Origin: Lineus longissimus
Lineage: Eukaryota > Nemertea > Pilidiophora > Heteronemertea > Lineidae
Length of the DNA stretch: 64,000 nt
Reading direction: 5' to 3'
NCBI RefSeq assembly: GCF_910592395.1
Contig: NC_088315.1
Span: 18,945,219-19,009,218, forward strand
Shown here: positions 24,435 to 35,865 of the stretch, one piece after another
Position numbering within the stretch: the first letter of the stretch is position 1
Layout of the letters: every line of letters begins with the position of its first letter
Translations under genes and position numbers: made by a program
Notes under the pieces: model-generated
Seen by the model: the letters and a program-made list of their open reading frames with translations, nothing else
Databases searched by the model: none
What the model was told of the DNA's origin: nothing

Positions 24435-26949
24435 ATGTTGCAGTTCAGGTACACAACCTTCCTCGTCTTCCTAGCAGAAAAGGCCCTTCTCGCAAGAGAT
24501 CAGACGAAGCATGTGACGTCATTCTTGGCATGCGCAATAATGTGCATGCACATTGAGGATTGTCAAACATTTAACCCGATGTGGGACGGCGATGCATACA
24601 TGTGCCAAATAAGTCAAACACGAGTGAGTTGTATGAAGCAAGAGCGCGGTTACTTTGACTGCGAAAATAGCAAGATATACAAGAAAAAGGTACAGTATAG
24701 GCCTACATTATCATATCCCACTGCAACTTCTGAAAAGCTGACTATTAGCTTATAGTCACCTACACAACATGTATACTCTACATTATCATATCCCACTGCA
24801 ACATCTGAAAAGTTGACTATTAGCTTATAGTCACCTACACAACATGTATACTCTACAGTATCATATCCCACTGCAACATCTGAAAAGCTGACTATTAGCT
24901 TATAGTCACCTACACAACATGTATACTCTACATTATCATATCCCACTGCAACATCTGAAAAGCTGACTATAAGCTTATAGTCACCTACACAACATGTACA
25001 CTCTACATTATCATATTCCACTGCAACATCTGAAAAGCTGACTATTAGCGTATAGTCACCTACACAACATGTATACTCTACATTATCATATTCCACTGCA
25101 ACATCTGAAAAGCTGACTATTAGCGTATAGTCACCTACACAACATGTATACTCTACATTATCACATTCCACTGCAACATCTGAAAAGCTGACTATTAGCG
25201 TATAGTCACCTACACAACATGTATACTCTAAGCTCTTAGTCAAATCTGTCAGACTGGAGATGGGCCCTGAACACGTTGCACGCGGAGATGTCACGAAATC
25301 TGGCTGTGCGTGAACACCATCTTGATCACCGAGGTTTTGCATCTTATTAGGATTTTGGCATAAATTAAAATACAGGGACCCTTGAACCTGTTATCTGCTC
25401 TGGAACAATGCATTCCATACACAACAATAGACTGCTAATGTAATAGTCTTGCAAACATCTCCCGCTGGACTGGTAAAATTGATCCATAAACTGTACAACA
25501 TTTACCTTGTGGGGAATAACCCTGGGTCCTATATCTTTTTGCCTGGCCGAGAGAAGATCATAATCTCAAACTCTGCGAAGAATTTTTTTATCAGATGAAT
25601 AAGGAAGATTTGTCGTTGGAAACTTGGCCAATATGCATAGCTATTTCAGATTTGGCTGGGATGGGAATTTACATGTGGTACTGGCTGCCTGTGCACTGTC
25701 ACACAAAGTCTGGCCTGAAACTGAAATTAAACAAAAACCGAACACGACTACGGAATCAATCATGGGTACCCCGACTACGTTTAAAGGGAGTGTGATAAGA
25801 CCGTGAGGTTCAGGAGGCGTGTACAACGGCAGAGAGAGAAGGGGTCTTTTTATGTTCTCAAAATGTGCTGGTAAGTGGTGGAGGCAGGGAAGGGAATGAA
25901 GTTGTAGCTTAATAAACTTGAGCGTTATTCTTCATTATTCTCAGGATGTGATTTTGAATTTGAACTACCGGTTAAAACGTAAGTTTTCCGTCCTGCCACC
26001 AATTCGTTCAGAAAGGCACGGCCTCGTCACCATAAACGACCAACGCATTATATATTTTTACACTAACCATCCAATACCCTACAGTTACCTGATTACATAC
26101 CTAACCGACAACTCTAAACTGCAGTTCCGACTGGCCTACAATACGTCATTCTACCGGTCTAACATTTTTGGAGGTTCAATTTTTAAATCGTACATGATTT
26201 TCCTGAAGTACGGTCCAAAACCTTTTAAACTCATTCTCTTCGACTTTATAAAACGTAGGGTCACAAAAACCACAATACCAAAGTCCGAAAAATGCCTCTA
26301 CACATCCGCATGGTTCTCGGTTTTCGTAACTGTTCAGCAAAAGCTTGCCATCATTTGTGAAGTGCCGTATCAACGGTTATCTTTGACCATATATGATCAT
26401 GGTTTCATGAGGGATGCTAAGGAATGGCGTTGGTGGAACAAAAGGGTGATCATTCTTCGTACTGGATCAGCTGCCGGCAATGTCAGAGCTGGTGCTCAAA
26501 TTACCATCCGCTTCCTGTACAAGAATGACTTGGTTATGATGATGAACCATCGCAATAAATATACACACTTTAGAATATTCCTCGAGTCAAACGGCTACCG
26601 AGTGTCGGCGGAGAAGTACCAGTTGCCACGATTTATAACAAACCACTTCTGCGATTGTGGTATCAACACGTCTCGGCGTTTGTGTATGGTCCAATCTGAG
26701 TATAGAGTTATTGGCGCTCTGGAAATCAAACTTGAAAACAAATGCCGGAGAAAAGCCACTACAGATTTACAATACCGTATCCAAGTTTATCGTGTTACCA
26801 TGGGTCTTCGCGCCAGGGAACCCTGGGATTTGAATATGACTGTATTCATCCGCGAAAGCAAAGACTTGGTACATTTGGTGTCAGACCTGAATAAAACAGA
26901 AACTGTGCGGTTTGTCCATGTTTATTCAGTCAGTGATTCGACATTCTGA
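24435..26949 (+). CDS. PAN/apple-like exon joined to an orphan all-beta-like terminal exon
   Basis: A first coding exon (24435 or 24475 to 24689) ends in phase 0 before GTACAG. It encodes an apple/PAN-like half domain: SFLACAIMCMHIEDCQTFNP then YMCQISQTR, with the typical C...C...C-x-TFN...C spacing. A short phase 0-0 exon may follow at 25814-25870 (EACTTAEREGVFLCSQNVL). The terminal exon starts at 25945 after TTATTCTCAG, phase 0, and runs 335 codons to the stop at 26947-26949. This last part is one uninterrupted frame rich in alternating hydrophobic and charged residues with many V-x-V/I-x-Y strands; I do not recognise the family. PAN domains bind protein or carbohydrate outside the cell, which suggests an extracellular protein. 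The intron holds a 7 x 75-bp minisatellite. The join of the PAN exon to the terminal exon is inferred from phase. Confidence 0.6.
24706..25230. repeat. 75-bp minisatellite, 7 copies
   Basis: Unit starts CATTATCATATCCCACTGCA and ends CATGTATACTCTA; copies start at 24706, 24781, 24856, 24931, 25006, 25081 and 25156. Units differ by a few substitutions (TAGCTTATAG versus TAGCGTATAG). Because 75 is a multiple of 3, the minus strand stays open as a repeat of 25 residues. It starts 16 bases after the PAN exon donor. Confidence 0.95.
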
Positions 26950-26989
26950 CTTCTTCTTCAGCGTTCGCTCCGCACTATGAGGTGATTTT

Positions 26990-27216
26990 CTCCAGGGAGT
27001 ATTCCTCCTCCAAGGCGGGGGAGCGTTCTTGCGTGCCACTACGGTTATGCGCCTATTGGTTTTATTGGCGTCGTGACTCCGACTTCGGCGAGAGGTTGAG
27101 TCCACGCAAGCTAATCATGTTTATCACTTGGTGGGGCTTTAACCTGCCCTGGCATAGATACCAGATACAGCGAACCTTGATTTAAGTCTCTTCGAAGGAC
27201 TCTGAAGAGCCAGGAA
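26990..27216 (+). repeat. Headless copy of the 22609-22845 SINE body
   Basis: Shares TATTCCTCCTCCAAGGCGGG, GCGTGCCACTACGGTTATGC and TCTTCGAAGGACTCTGAAGAGC with 22609-22845. It lies between the two tandem orphan terminal exons. Confidence 0.6.
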
Positions 27217-27289
27217 TTTTAGTGACCACTGTCACCGCCCTGAGACCTTTTCATTTCACTTTAATAAAGCAATCGACCTGCATGCATGT

Positions 27290-27612
27290 TAGGGTAGGTT
27301 TCCACGGACGCGAGTTTGCTTGAATCGCACAGCGCGTGTGCCAATCGCAGAACCGAATCTTTTGTATGGGAGCTTGGGTGTGCAGTGGGGCCAGGCCATC
27401 GCGTGCGTTGTCACAATCGCACTCAGTGGAAATCTACCCGAAGGCGGGAGACTTAAAGTAGGTTCGCACTCAACGCGATTTCACTTGAATCGCACAGCGC
27501 GCGCGTAATCGCAGAGAACCAAATCATTTGTTTGGGCGCGTGGGTGTGCAGAGGCGTAAAGTTACAAGGCCATAACGCGAATGTTGTCACAATCGCATGC
27601 AGTGGCAACCTA
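27290..27612. mobile_element. Two tandem MITE copies with GTAGGTT...AACCTAC-type ends
   Basis: About 150 bp each (27290-27440 and 27462-27612). Both begin GGGTAGGTTTCCAC or GTAGGTTCGCACTC, share TTGAATCGCACAGCGCG and GTTGTCACAATCGCA, and end in a complementary GTGGAAATCTACC or GTGGCAACCTACCC. Confidence 0.65.
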
Positions 27613-27647
27613 CCCTTACAAGCAAATCTCTTTTGCTTTTGAAACAG

Positions 27648-28655
27648 GAGCGAAAATCAATGACTTTTAGATCAGAGGACGCGTATTTTAATCCTCCAAT
27701 TCGACTGTTGAAAATAGGATCAGATGATTTTGATTCGCTCTGGCAACCTGGGCTAATATTCGTGGGTTTACACACTGATGATGATCCACGGTATACAATG
27801 ATTGTTTATTCATATGATGAAGAGCACAATAAATTTCATATCGTTTCCAATGGAAAGTTTTACAAAAAAATTAGCGCTCTGTATTGGTTTTACGCATCCT
27901 GCATCATGATTGAGGCAGTGCACGATAGAGGGCGCGCTGTGGAATACTGGCTGTACAACATATGGACGAAAGAACTGACGAAAACGTTTTCATACACAGA
28001 CCCTTGTTCCTCTTATAATGGCTATGTCGTGAATGCAATGAAATTCGGCGATGGGGTCTGTAACATTTGCTGTGCACACAAATCGCCTCGGACGCGCGCC
28101 AGGAAAAACTATATCGTCGATGTTTATGTGAAAAATCCTGGTGGAACGGTCAACATAATACTAGTTAATGTCACCGTCATTCCATTAACAAGTGTCTGTG
28201 GTGGCACATTTATACGGGGAGGTGATATGATTGCGGTCGTGCAAACTAGCAGAGGAAAATCAAACTGCTTTTCGGCTGTTTTATACAGAAGAATTGACAA
28301 GTATAACAAACCCATTTACTATCCTTTACAAGAGCCAAGATGGATAAGTTTAGTTATTGCCTTATGGAACCGTTATGATGACTTCATTACTTTCTTATAC
28401 TTCGCGGGAAGCCGCCGAGCGATTAGAGAAGGGAGGCGGGGGTTTCTCAGGGGCGTCCGACTGGTCTGCTCGCAGGGGAAAGGTACGAAAGTATTTGAAC
28501 CCTTAAATATAAAACTTGTTAGAGGCTCAATCCAAAGGGAACACAAAAATGATTTTTCAATTACAAGGGATGGTAGGATACTCCTAATTATCAAGGATCA
28601 AGCTTATAGCAAAACCTATCGACCAAAATCAGTGAGAGTTTACAAGCGTTTATGA
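27648..28655 (+). CDS. Second terminal exon of the same orphan family (tandem paralogue or alternative 3' exon)
   Basis: Open for 335 codons from a phase-0 acceptor (CTTTTGAAACAG at 27636-27647) to the TGA at 28653-28655. It matches exon 25945-26949 along its whole length: GLIFVG.H versus GLVTIND, SNGKFYKKI versus NTSFYRSNI, WLYNIWTKELTKTF versus LILFDFIKRRVTKTT, FIRGGDMIAVV versus FLYKNDLVMMM, and a shared C-terminal V-x-VY. Identity is low, so the duplication is old, yet length and phase are kept and both are open, so both are probably functional. No PAN exon lies between them, so this may be spliced to the upstream exons as an alternative 3' end, or may be the last exon of a shorter gene. 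Confidence 0.6.
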   Translation, partial: ERKSMTFRSEDAYFNPPIRLLKIGSDDFDSLWQPGLIFVGLHTDDDPRYTMIVYSYDEEHNKFHIVSNGKFYKKISALYWFYASCIMIEAVHDRGRAVEYWLYNIWTKELTKTFSYTDPCSSYNGYVVNAMKFGDGVCNICCAHKSPRTRARKNYIVDVYVKNPGGTVNIILVNVTVIPLTSVCGGTFIRGGDMIAVVQTSRGKSNCFSAVLYRRIDKYNKPIYYPLQEPRWISLVIALWNRYDDFITFLYFAGSRRAIREGRRGFLRGVRLVCSQGKGTKVFEPLNIKLVRGSIQREHKNDFSITRDGRILLIIKDQAYSKTYRPKSVRVYKRL

Positions 28656-30889
28656 AATTGTAGGCCTGCATATACACTGAAACTTACAAAAACAGGCGGT
28701 AACCCCGATTGCCCATCAAAAAATGCCTCGATCCGCTGCGCTGTACACAGGGCCCATCTGCGGCCTCGAAAGAGGCCAGGAATTTCAGCCATACGCAATT
28801 TAGCCTACTGCGCAGCTTCTGCGCAGACGGAGGCCCCGGTTCTGTTTTGCATTCACTATGTTATGCCGTGCCCGTGCGTGGAGCTGTTTTTTAGGATAGC
28901 TGTTTGGAGTATGGCCAGACTATCACAGCGCTATTTTTATGAATGACCAGACGTTCACTAGGTGCACGCCCTATGCTACTTTCGAATCGGTCAATCACTC
29001 TGCGTTTGGCGATTTGTGATGTTAACAATGTGGAAATAATTCATGTGATAAAGTTGTTTCCTTTCGGCTTGGCGAATGAAACGCCACCATTCGAGGCCAA
29101 TTGCAACGGTTACCTATTTCGTCGACGACTGCAAGAATCCGGCAATGTTAGGTAGTAACCTATAAGGTTACGCGCTACAATAATACCCCCGGTACAGAAA
29201 AAAGCATTTGCGTGCAATTCTAAAAGACCTTAGTCACAGTATATCATTGTTTCTAATACAAAATACATTACGCCTCGTTTTGATCGGAGCGGTCTTGGTA
29301 TCGTAACCAATGACCGCCTGGGTAGGTATAAAATTCTGAATTTTAGCAGACGAATTATTTTCACCAAGAAGCAACGACTCAGCCCCACAAAACAATGTCA
29401 AGAACACGAGATTTTGAAGTATTCCCCGATATATTGGGATTTGTGAAGTAGGGAGGATACCCGAGGACTCTTTCGAGGTCGTCAGTCAGGATTCAGAAGA
29501 GGTCAAATTACGTCCAAAACCGTCGGGGAAGCGCCTCGGGTTTTGGACTGCATTTTCGGTCTACCCGAGCGGTCTTGATTATACAACCAATGACCGCCAG
29601 CTCGGTATTAATTCCTTAAACATCATACTGCTGTAGCTTTATGATTGGAATACTAATGACATTATCCCTGTGTTGCACAGTTGCAGTTCGATTTCGTATT
29701 TCTCAGTCGGTATCAAAACCTTTGATGCATCATCATGTAGCTACACTCCGGACGCAGTGGACCGGCCTCGTTCCTCACCCTAACCATAAGGAGATGAAAT
29801 TCGGATGACGCAATGGGCTGCCCACGGAGTCTAAATCCAGCTTACTGATCTGCGCCAGGCTTTTAAACAGGAAATGAGAAGGCACATTTCACCGTCCCGT
29901 GGAAATGTAAAAGGCAAGTTGAATCGCTGGTCATGCGAAATCCCCATTAGTGGTGGGTTGTTAGGCCTATGTTTTTTGCACACAATAAATGTTTGTTCTT
30001 AATTTGTGTTTCTGTTTCTCGTAGAACACATATTGGGAAAAACACGAGATAAGTGTTTTAATGTCACGGAGAAATAGGTAACACCACGTAAATGCGACTA
30101 TATTGTTGTCACGTCTGTCCCGTGCATGTCGTAACTCGAAGGAGTTCCCGTAAATATGATTGGCTGATACACGAGGCCAGTCTCCCAATGAGAGGACTCG
30201 CCTCCATTTCCTCTCAGAAGTGACCAACCGGAAGAGGCCAAATGGACGTGAGTCAGTTAACAGTGCTAGTATCACTAAGGAACCGTTACCTATGGCGCGG
30301 CGAGGAGATTGACACCAGACATGACTGTGCGGTATTTCACGGCCAGGCGGTCGCCATTTCGCCTATTCGCCTGGCCTGAATGTTCTTTTGCCCGCTCTCT
30401 CTTTCTCCCCTACCGCTGGCTGCGCTCTGCCTGGGAATGCTTCTGACAAATTCAAGATTGGACCTTCGTCACCGTATTACTCGAGTCTTCATCACACACG
30501 CTTGTGGAGTACAGTGTCGATGGCCCTTTTGAAATCCAGGAACTCCCATGGCCACTTGGCATGTCATTTCCTCAGAAAGAAAGTATCTTTTAGTATTGTG
30601 GTATACTGTAACTCTAACCTCAACGACAAGATCAGACTCTTGCACAGTGGATCCCCCTATTGTCAGATGTGGGGTAATGGAGGAGCCACTGTCGAAGAAT
30701 GAGATCAAGTGTGCTCTTGCCAATGCGCAGTCCCCGCTACGCCTTGCAATATGGCGTCATTCTTTTGCAGGGATATATTTCCGACCTTTTGAGGATTCAT
30801 GTAGGTTTGTCCATGTGACAGAGGTTGAGAATTGATGCCATTCTCCAAGCATCGTCAATGGTGATCATCGTTGCCAAGTCTCACTCGAC
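28656..30889. other. Spacer with repeats; no gene recognised
   Basis: Contains a pair of direct repeats (29286-29333 and 29567-29610, both with AGCGGTCTTG and AACCAATGACCGCC) around 230 bp that includes GAGGTCGTCAGTCAGGATTC; this looks like a small element. A dispersed repeat lies at 30115-30312, with a relative at 33865-34035. The ORFs at 30388-30835 have no splice context and look accidental. Confidence 0.45.
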
Positions 30890-31077
30890 CTACTGCGATA
30901 GTTTCAACGGGTAGATGTAAAATTCGACATTACGAAACGGAAGACCGGGAGACTGAATTGATGCCTTTAAAGATCCCGCCTTCTTGTAGAAGCCGTTTTT
31001 AAAAGCGTTCGTACCCTGATATACTTTTCCGTTCTGCCACTGACCTATTGGGGATTCTAACAAGTCAGGATCAAAAC
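30890..31077 (-). other. Possible terminal exon of a secreted protein
   Basis: Minus-strand frame of 61 codons from a possible acceptor (CCGGTTGATAG) to the TAG at 30890: FDPDLLESPIGQWQNGKVYQ ... VEFYIYPLKLSQ. It starts with two bases of a codon, so it is phase-compatible with the signal-peptide exon at 32941-33031, but the nearer exon 32141-32304 fits as well. It is either an alternative 3' exon, part of another gene, or a chance frame. Confidence 0.3.
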
Positions 31078-32140
31078 CTATCAACCGGTGGAAGACTATC
31101 AGGACAAAAGTAACACTTTTTGATGTAAAAATAACAATTTATATTTGATCCAAAGTCATTGTCCATGTTGCTTACAATTGAGTTTTCGTAGTCATGTGGT
31201 GGCGATGTCTAAAACTATGTGTCCATGGTGTCTCTTTTATTTGTTCTGACTGGCGACTGGTGAGGGGTTGCGTAATAGCATGGTTGCTCCGCGGCATAGG
31301 TGGAAATCTGTTCTGCCATTGTTTACCACCTCCAACAAGAACAACAAACCAGTACCAAAAACCCCTGCGAACAAAATGGTGCTCCTAAAACATATATCAC
31401 TTTGGCGCGTTCGATTACTGGCGCTGCTTAACCCGAAGTTACCCACCCCGCTCACTTCGCTCACTTCGCTCACTTCGGCCTGGCGCGCAATGAGGCGCCA
31501 GTGCCGGAAGGACTGTGGCGCCTACTCGCGCAAGCGCCGCGCTAGTAATCGAGCGCGCTAAAAGCAATAGTGCGAGTTATCCTGAACATTGCTGTGATTG
31601 GGTCGGCGACGGGGTTGGAATAGGGCAAGGTATGTCCTAGTTTTCGCCATCTACAATCCACCAGAGAGGCGTGCGACTGCCTGATGCTGGACCAAAACAA
31701 TTAAAAATCGCACGCATTGTGAAATTCGTTCGAAATCGCGTCGCCGCACATTAGTGGAACCTATTCTGTCCACAGACAGACTGGCGCGTGTGTATAGCCA
31801 GTCACATGTCAATTGCAAAGATTTTAGGTCATTTATAAAAGAATCCAAAAGGTCAAGGGTCGCTAGTTGCTGTAGCATTTTCACAAAAAAATGCTTTCAG
31901 TGAATTTTACAAACGTTTTCGTTAACATCGTCGAAACCGCTTCTTGAAGGTCGTCAGATCGGACCAATCGCATTTCAACATCACTCATTCAAGCCTTCAG
32001 CATCGTTCCTTGTATTCAGTTGATGTCGAAACTAGTATCATTTTATAATTCTGGAAAATAACATGGAACAAATATATTTTGCTTCCGATCATCCGTCACA
32101 ACATTAACATATATCGTCACGTGACATGGACGTGGTTTCC

Positions 32141-33031
32141 CTAGAAGTTTTTCCTGTCGCGTCGGTTCATCAGGTACAAGTACATTCGGATCAAATCGTC
32201 AAAACACTCCATGTCCTCCGAAGCCTTCTCGCCAGGGGGGCACGGCCGCCATTGCTCGGCCGATGACGGCCGGTCTAAGGTTCGCTTGGCTGTCTGGAAT
32301 CGATCTGAAAAAAAGATGAAAGTACGTGTAACAGTGACAATTCATACCGAACCGGAGGATGGTTATCTCACCAAAACCGCGACGGAAGAGCTAAAATGTA
32401 GCCCGGCAAGGTTTTGGCCAGTATTTTAGCTCCACTCGAGCGGTTTTGGTGAGACAATCCAACTCTTCAATCAAATTATCTATTAATGAGAATAAATACC
32501 GCGAAAGCCACTGATATCGGCGGCTGTATTGGCCTTTTGCTACCTTTGTTTCCCAGTGGTTATACGGCAATCAGAAACCTGCTTTTACATACTCCCGCGC
32601 AGCCCCGAAACTAGACTTGGTGATGATGTCGTTCTGTTACTGTCAATACAGGCCGCCTTTTTGTTTCACCGCCCTTTTAGATTATGGTGTCAGTTGAGCA
32701 CAGGCGCTTGAAAATACGAATCATAGTGTAATATGGATACACACAACCACGATGTCCGATCAAAGACAAAATGTTTTATTTGTACGCGCTGTCACTCGAA
32801 CAATTAGGGAATGATCGATCGCTAAGTGATTAATTAATCCTGATATTTTCAACCACCTGTGGCCACAAGGAGTTATGGAAATTTCTGTTGGCAGAGAGAG
32901 AATATCCTATTGGTATATACTTGGAGAGTGGCCAACTTACTGTTTCCCTGATAAGGTGCCGCGCATGTATACAAGAGCAGACAGGAGAAGATGAGGCAGA
33001 CGGCAGAAAAGAAGGACGCCCTGGTAACCAT
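32141..33031 (-). CDS. Candidate secreted peptide / prohormone precursor
   Basis: Exon 32941-33031 encodes a signal peptide (MVTRASFFSAVCLIFSCLLL, cleavage likely near YTCAAP), with an acceptor just upstream (TTATTTTACAG), so a 5' noncoding exon is likely. A GTAAGT donor in phase 1 joins to 32141-32304 (CTTTTTTTCAG acceptor), giving 84 aa and a stop. After the signal come a K-R pair, then a 47-residue segment with two Cys (RPCPPGEKASEDMEC), an amphipathic stretch (FDDLIRMYLYLMN) and an R-R pair near the end. Size and dibasic sites suit a neuropeptide or hormone precursor. The PGE-x-A...EDM...L...Y pattern superficially recalls the NPY family, but the C-terminus lacks the amidated R-x-R-F/Y, so I do not assign it. 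Confidence 0.6.
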
Positions 33032-33294
33032 AGCAGCAATGGGGAGTTCTGTAAAATAACGAAATAGATTAAAAATGTTGGTGAAACCGAAAAATAAAAT
33101 AAAACATATTAAAAATGTTATGGTGTAACTGAAAATGCTATGGACTATTTTTCTTTAAAAACACTATTTGATAAGATCAGGCGTTTCTCCACATAAGCTA
33201 CCACATTTCACGCAGCATTTCTCATGAACAAAGCTCTAAAAAAAACACAACTTTTTAAAGAGTGTACCGTAATCGGTCAGAATTCAATAGGGCA

Positions 33295-33480
33295 GGACAC
33301 CTTTTCCAGGGTACATATTCCACTTCTACACCGAGTTCGTAGGTTTGGCTTCGAATCGAACTGTTAACTAATGCAGTGTCCTTGAGTAAGGCACTTAATC
33401 TTGCAACTGCTCATCTCAACCCAGGAGTGCCATAAACGGGTACCAGTCGGAAATAAATCAATAATGTGAGTTCCCCTTAA
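33295..33480. mobile_element. SINE fragment resembling the metazoan 'Meta' core
   Basis: The stretch TCCTTGAGTAAGGCACTTAA ... CTCATCTCAACCCAGGAGTG ... AAACGGGTACC follows the widespread metazoan SINE core pattern (CTTGGG-x-AAGGCACTT...CTCA...ACCCAG...AATGGGTACC). A GGCTTCGAATCGAACTG stretch just upstream may be the B-box part of a tRNA-like head. Confidence 0.5.
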
Positions 33481-34192
33481 AAGTTTGAAGAGGGACTGGC
33501 AGGTAGATATCACGCTAATTGCTCTGGATATCAGACTTGAAACTACAACCTTTACCCTTTTTACCCATTTTTACTCATTTTACCATTTTTGCCCTTTTTA
33601 CCCTTTTTACCTACCGAGTCATGTTTCCATGAAGTGGACTCAAGACGAATGATGTGTGAAGCTGCACATCTCGCATATCAGTAGCAAAGTAGTACACTTG
33701 ACTAGCCCTACTTGGAACTATTTCTTAAAAGTTAGATCGGAGTCGACTTAGGCAAATTTGGTTGCGTTTATTTCAGTTTCTCTCGTTTGATGGGATAGCT
33801 TTCAGACATCGATCAAAGCGCGGTATTTTAATTGGACACGCATGGTATCGTGCATTGGCTCCTATACGTTTTGACAGGCTCTTCTCGTGGTTTGAAATAT
33901 CTACGAAGAGTCATGATTATTGCCAATCTACCAATGAGAGGATAGCTAGCATTTGCCCCGGAGCAAAAGTACACTAGTAAACAGTGCCAGTATCACGAAG
34001 TGACCGTTAGCAATGACGAGGCTAGGAGATTGGATTCTTGCGTATGACGCGAATCATTAACGATACTCTCCCCAAGTTTACTCAAAATCATCTTGACCAA
34101 GTTTTGTAATAATTAGCTAATGCAGTGGATTAGTCTTTATGATGTGGCCACTGCACATATGATCCCAAAATGATCCAAAGCCGATTAAAGGG

Positions 34193-34290
34193 ACAACTTA
34201 GGTATGAGATTTGTTTGTTTTTCATCCAAAAACGGCTTCCAGCAGGACCGTGATATCTCCGAACACTAAATAGGATCACTGAAAATCTTT
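34193..34290 (+). mobile_element. Fragment of the AGGGACAACTT repeat family
   Basis: Left-end fragment (TTAAAGGGACAACTTAGGTA ... AAAACGGCTTCCAGCAGGAC) of the family seen complete at 46815-47078. Confidence 0.6.
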
Positions 34291-34796
34291 AAACTACAAT
34301 AAGTACTTAAGCATTTTAAAAAGAAGAATGATAGAGGTTTTGCCACCATGGAGATACGGATCACGTCGAAATAGAGGCAACAGAGATCTGGTGCTTGGTC
34401 TGCAGTCGATATCTGTGACATCATGATAAATATTGGAAATCCCCAAACAAGCTTGCTGTAAGTGTAAGTAATAGATACAGTAATACAAGCGAAAAACGAC
34501 TGTAGCCGGGTCATTGAAATCAACAGTGACGTCACGTTGCCAACGATAATTCAACTTCCGGTTAGGCATTTGGAACAGGAAGAACAATTCCGATTGACGC
34601 CAAGATGGATTCGACGATGGATTTGGTAATTAACCTGATCACCCATTGAGCAGGTTTGGTCTTTGAGCCAACAATTGCATTTAACCGACGTGGACAGTTC
34701 GCAAATTTAGTAGGCTGTTTTTTAGACATCGGAAGCAGAAATCACGACGCAGGTTTCAGGTTTTCATACCAGCAGCGGACAACTTGGTTATGATGG

Positions 34797-35131
34797 CCTT
34801 AAAGGGGGATAACTTAATGCCATACGTTGATTTTTACTACAAAATGGCTTCCACCAGGACCGTGACTTCTCCACACAGGGTAATTGAAAATCATTAACTG
34901 CAATAAACAAAACGTTAGGATTGGGTGTAACCATAGACCTGTCTGAAATTTACAAGCCATGTCAGAAATCGCCTCGCGACACTGCCGAAATCTTGATCAG
35001 GGATCAACATAAGTGTGATAGTGCCCGTGAAAGTAGACCACCATGCAGTCCTCTTCGTCAACCTGATTAGTCTTTTACCGGGCGACAGGACGAGGCCAGT
35101 CCTCTTTGTCCTGAGTGTACGTCCCTTTAAT
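34797..35131 (+). mobile_element. TTAA-flanked non-autonomous element, AGGGA family
   Basis: Starts CCTTAAAGGGGGATAACTTA, carries AAATGGCTTCCACCAGGACC, and ends GTACGTCCCTTTAA. Termini AGGG...CCCT inside TTAA suggest a Kolobok-type TTAA inserter. Its 3' half (GTAGACCACCATGCAGTCCT ... CCTGAGTGTACGTCC) appears inverted at about 38960-39090. Confidence 0.55.
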
Positions 35132-35542
35132 TTAGAACGAAGAAACTTTAGAATTCCAGGCCAGTCGGATGAGCTCTGCTCAGCTGAGGATTAAGTGTAT
35201 AAATTAAAAATCTGAGAACTGGTATTTTCTAGAAAAACACAACTGAATGGAAGAGCAGTGAGTGTTTTTCGAGGGGATTTTGAGTATTACAAAACATTCG
35301 CAGTTTTGCAACAATTGGTACCGCGATTAGTACGATAAACGAATATTAAAGGTCATAACTGTGCTATGATTAGGTCGGGGAAAAGCGATTCCATGGTTTC
35401 TCGTCAGCCACTTTTAGGATGGGTAAGGTTTCCTTCAACTTTTTATCAGTAAAATCATGATTTTCCTGGTGAAAACACAAATTCATTGTATGCTTTGCAT
35501 GCTGTTTGACAGGATTTACCGTCCAGCCATGTCGATCAGCAC

Positions 35543-35624
35543 GGTAGCATGGCCGAGCGGTCTAAGGCGCTGGTTTAAGGCACCAGTCTCTTCGGAGGCG
35601 TGGGTTCGAATCCCACTGCTGCCA
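35543..35624 (+). tRNA. tRNA-Leu (anticodon AAG)
   Basis: 82 nt with all arms. The acceptor stem GGTAGCA pairs with TGCTGCC (one G-T). The A box is TGGCCGAGCGG. The anticodon stem CTGGT/ACCAG encloses loop TTAAGGC, giving AAG. The long variable arm (TCTCTTCGGAGGC-type) is typical of Leu tRNA. The T arm holds the B box GGTTCGAATCC. It has no intron and is followed by a T-rich tract. Confidence 0.95.
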
Positions 35625-35687
35625 AATTCTTTATTTTAAATAATGAAGAGGCATTGGAAAAGTGTCATCAGCAGGGGCTCAAACCCC

Positions 35688-35865
35688 ACAGAAGAACCTC
35701 CCTTGGCGGTGACCTCTGTTCGCAGGACACCCTCTCTATTGGGGACACTGCTTTTGGTCCATACTGGTGGTTTCCATTCACTTTCACCTCTGTAGTCCGG
35801 ACACCTCTCTATAAAGGACTTGCCAGTCCCCAAAGCGGTAATCAGAACCATAGTATCGATGTTTA
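35688..35865. mobile_element. Diverged copy of the TCTCTATTAAGGACACC MITE family
   Basis: Starts GAAGAACCTCCCTTGGCGG and contains CCTCTCTATTGGGGACACTG and CGGACACCTCTCTATAAAGG. Family described at 45706-45887. Confidence 0.55.

Noticed and set aside
24650-25342. 230-codon minus-strand ORF of 25-residue repeats
   Set aside because: It is a by-product of the 75-bp minisatellite, whose period is a multiple of three; no splice sites or start context of its own.
32141-32304. Firm assignment to the NPY/NPF family
   Set aside because: Only a loose PGE...EDM...L..Y pattern; the defining R-x-R-F/Y-G amidation end is absent.
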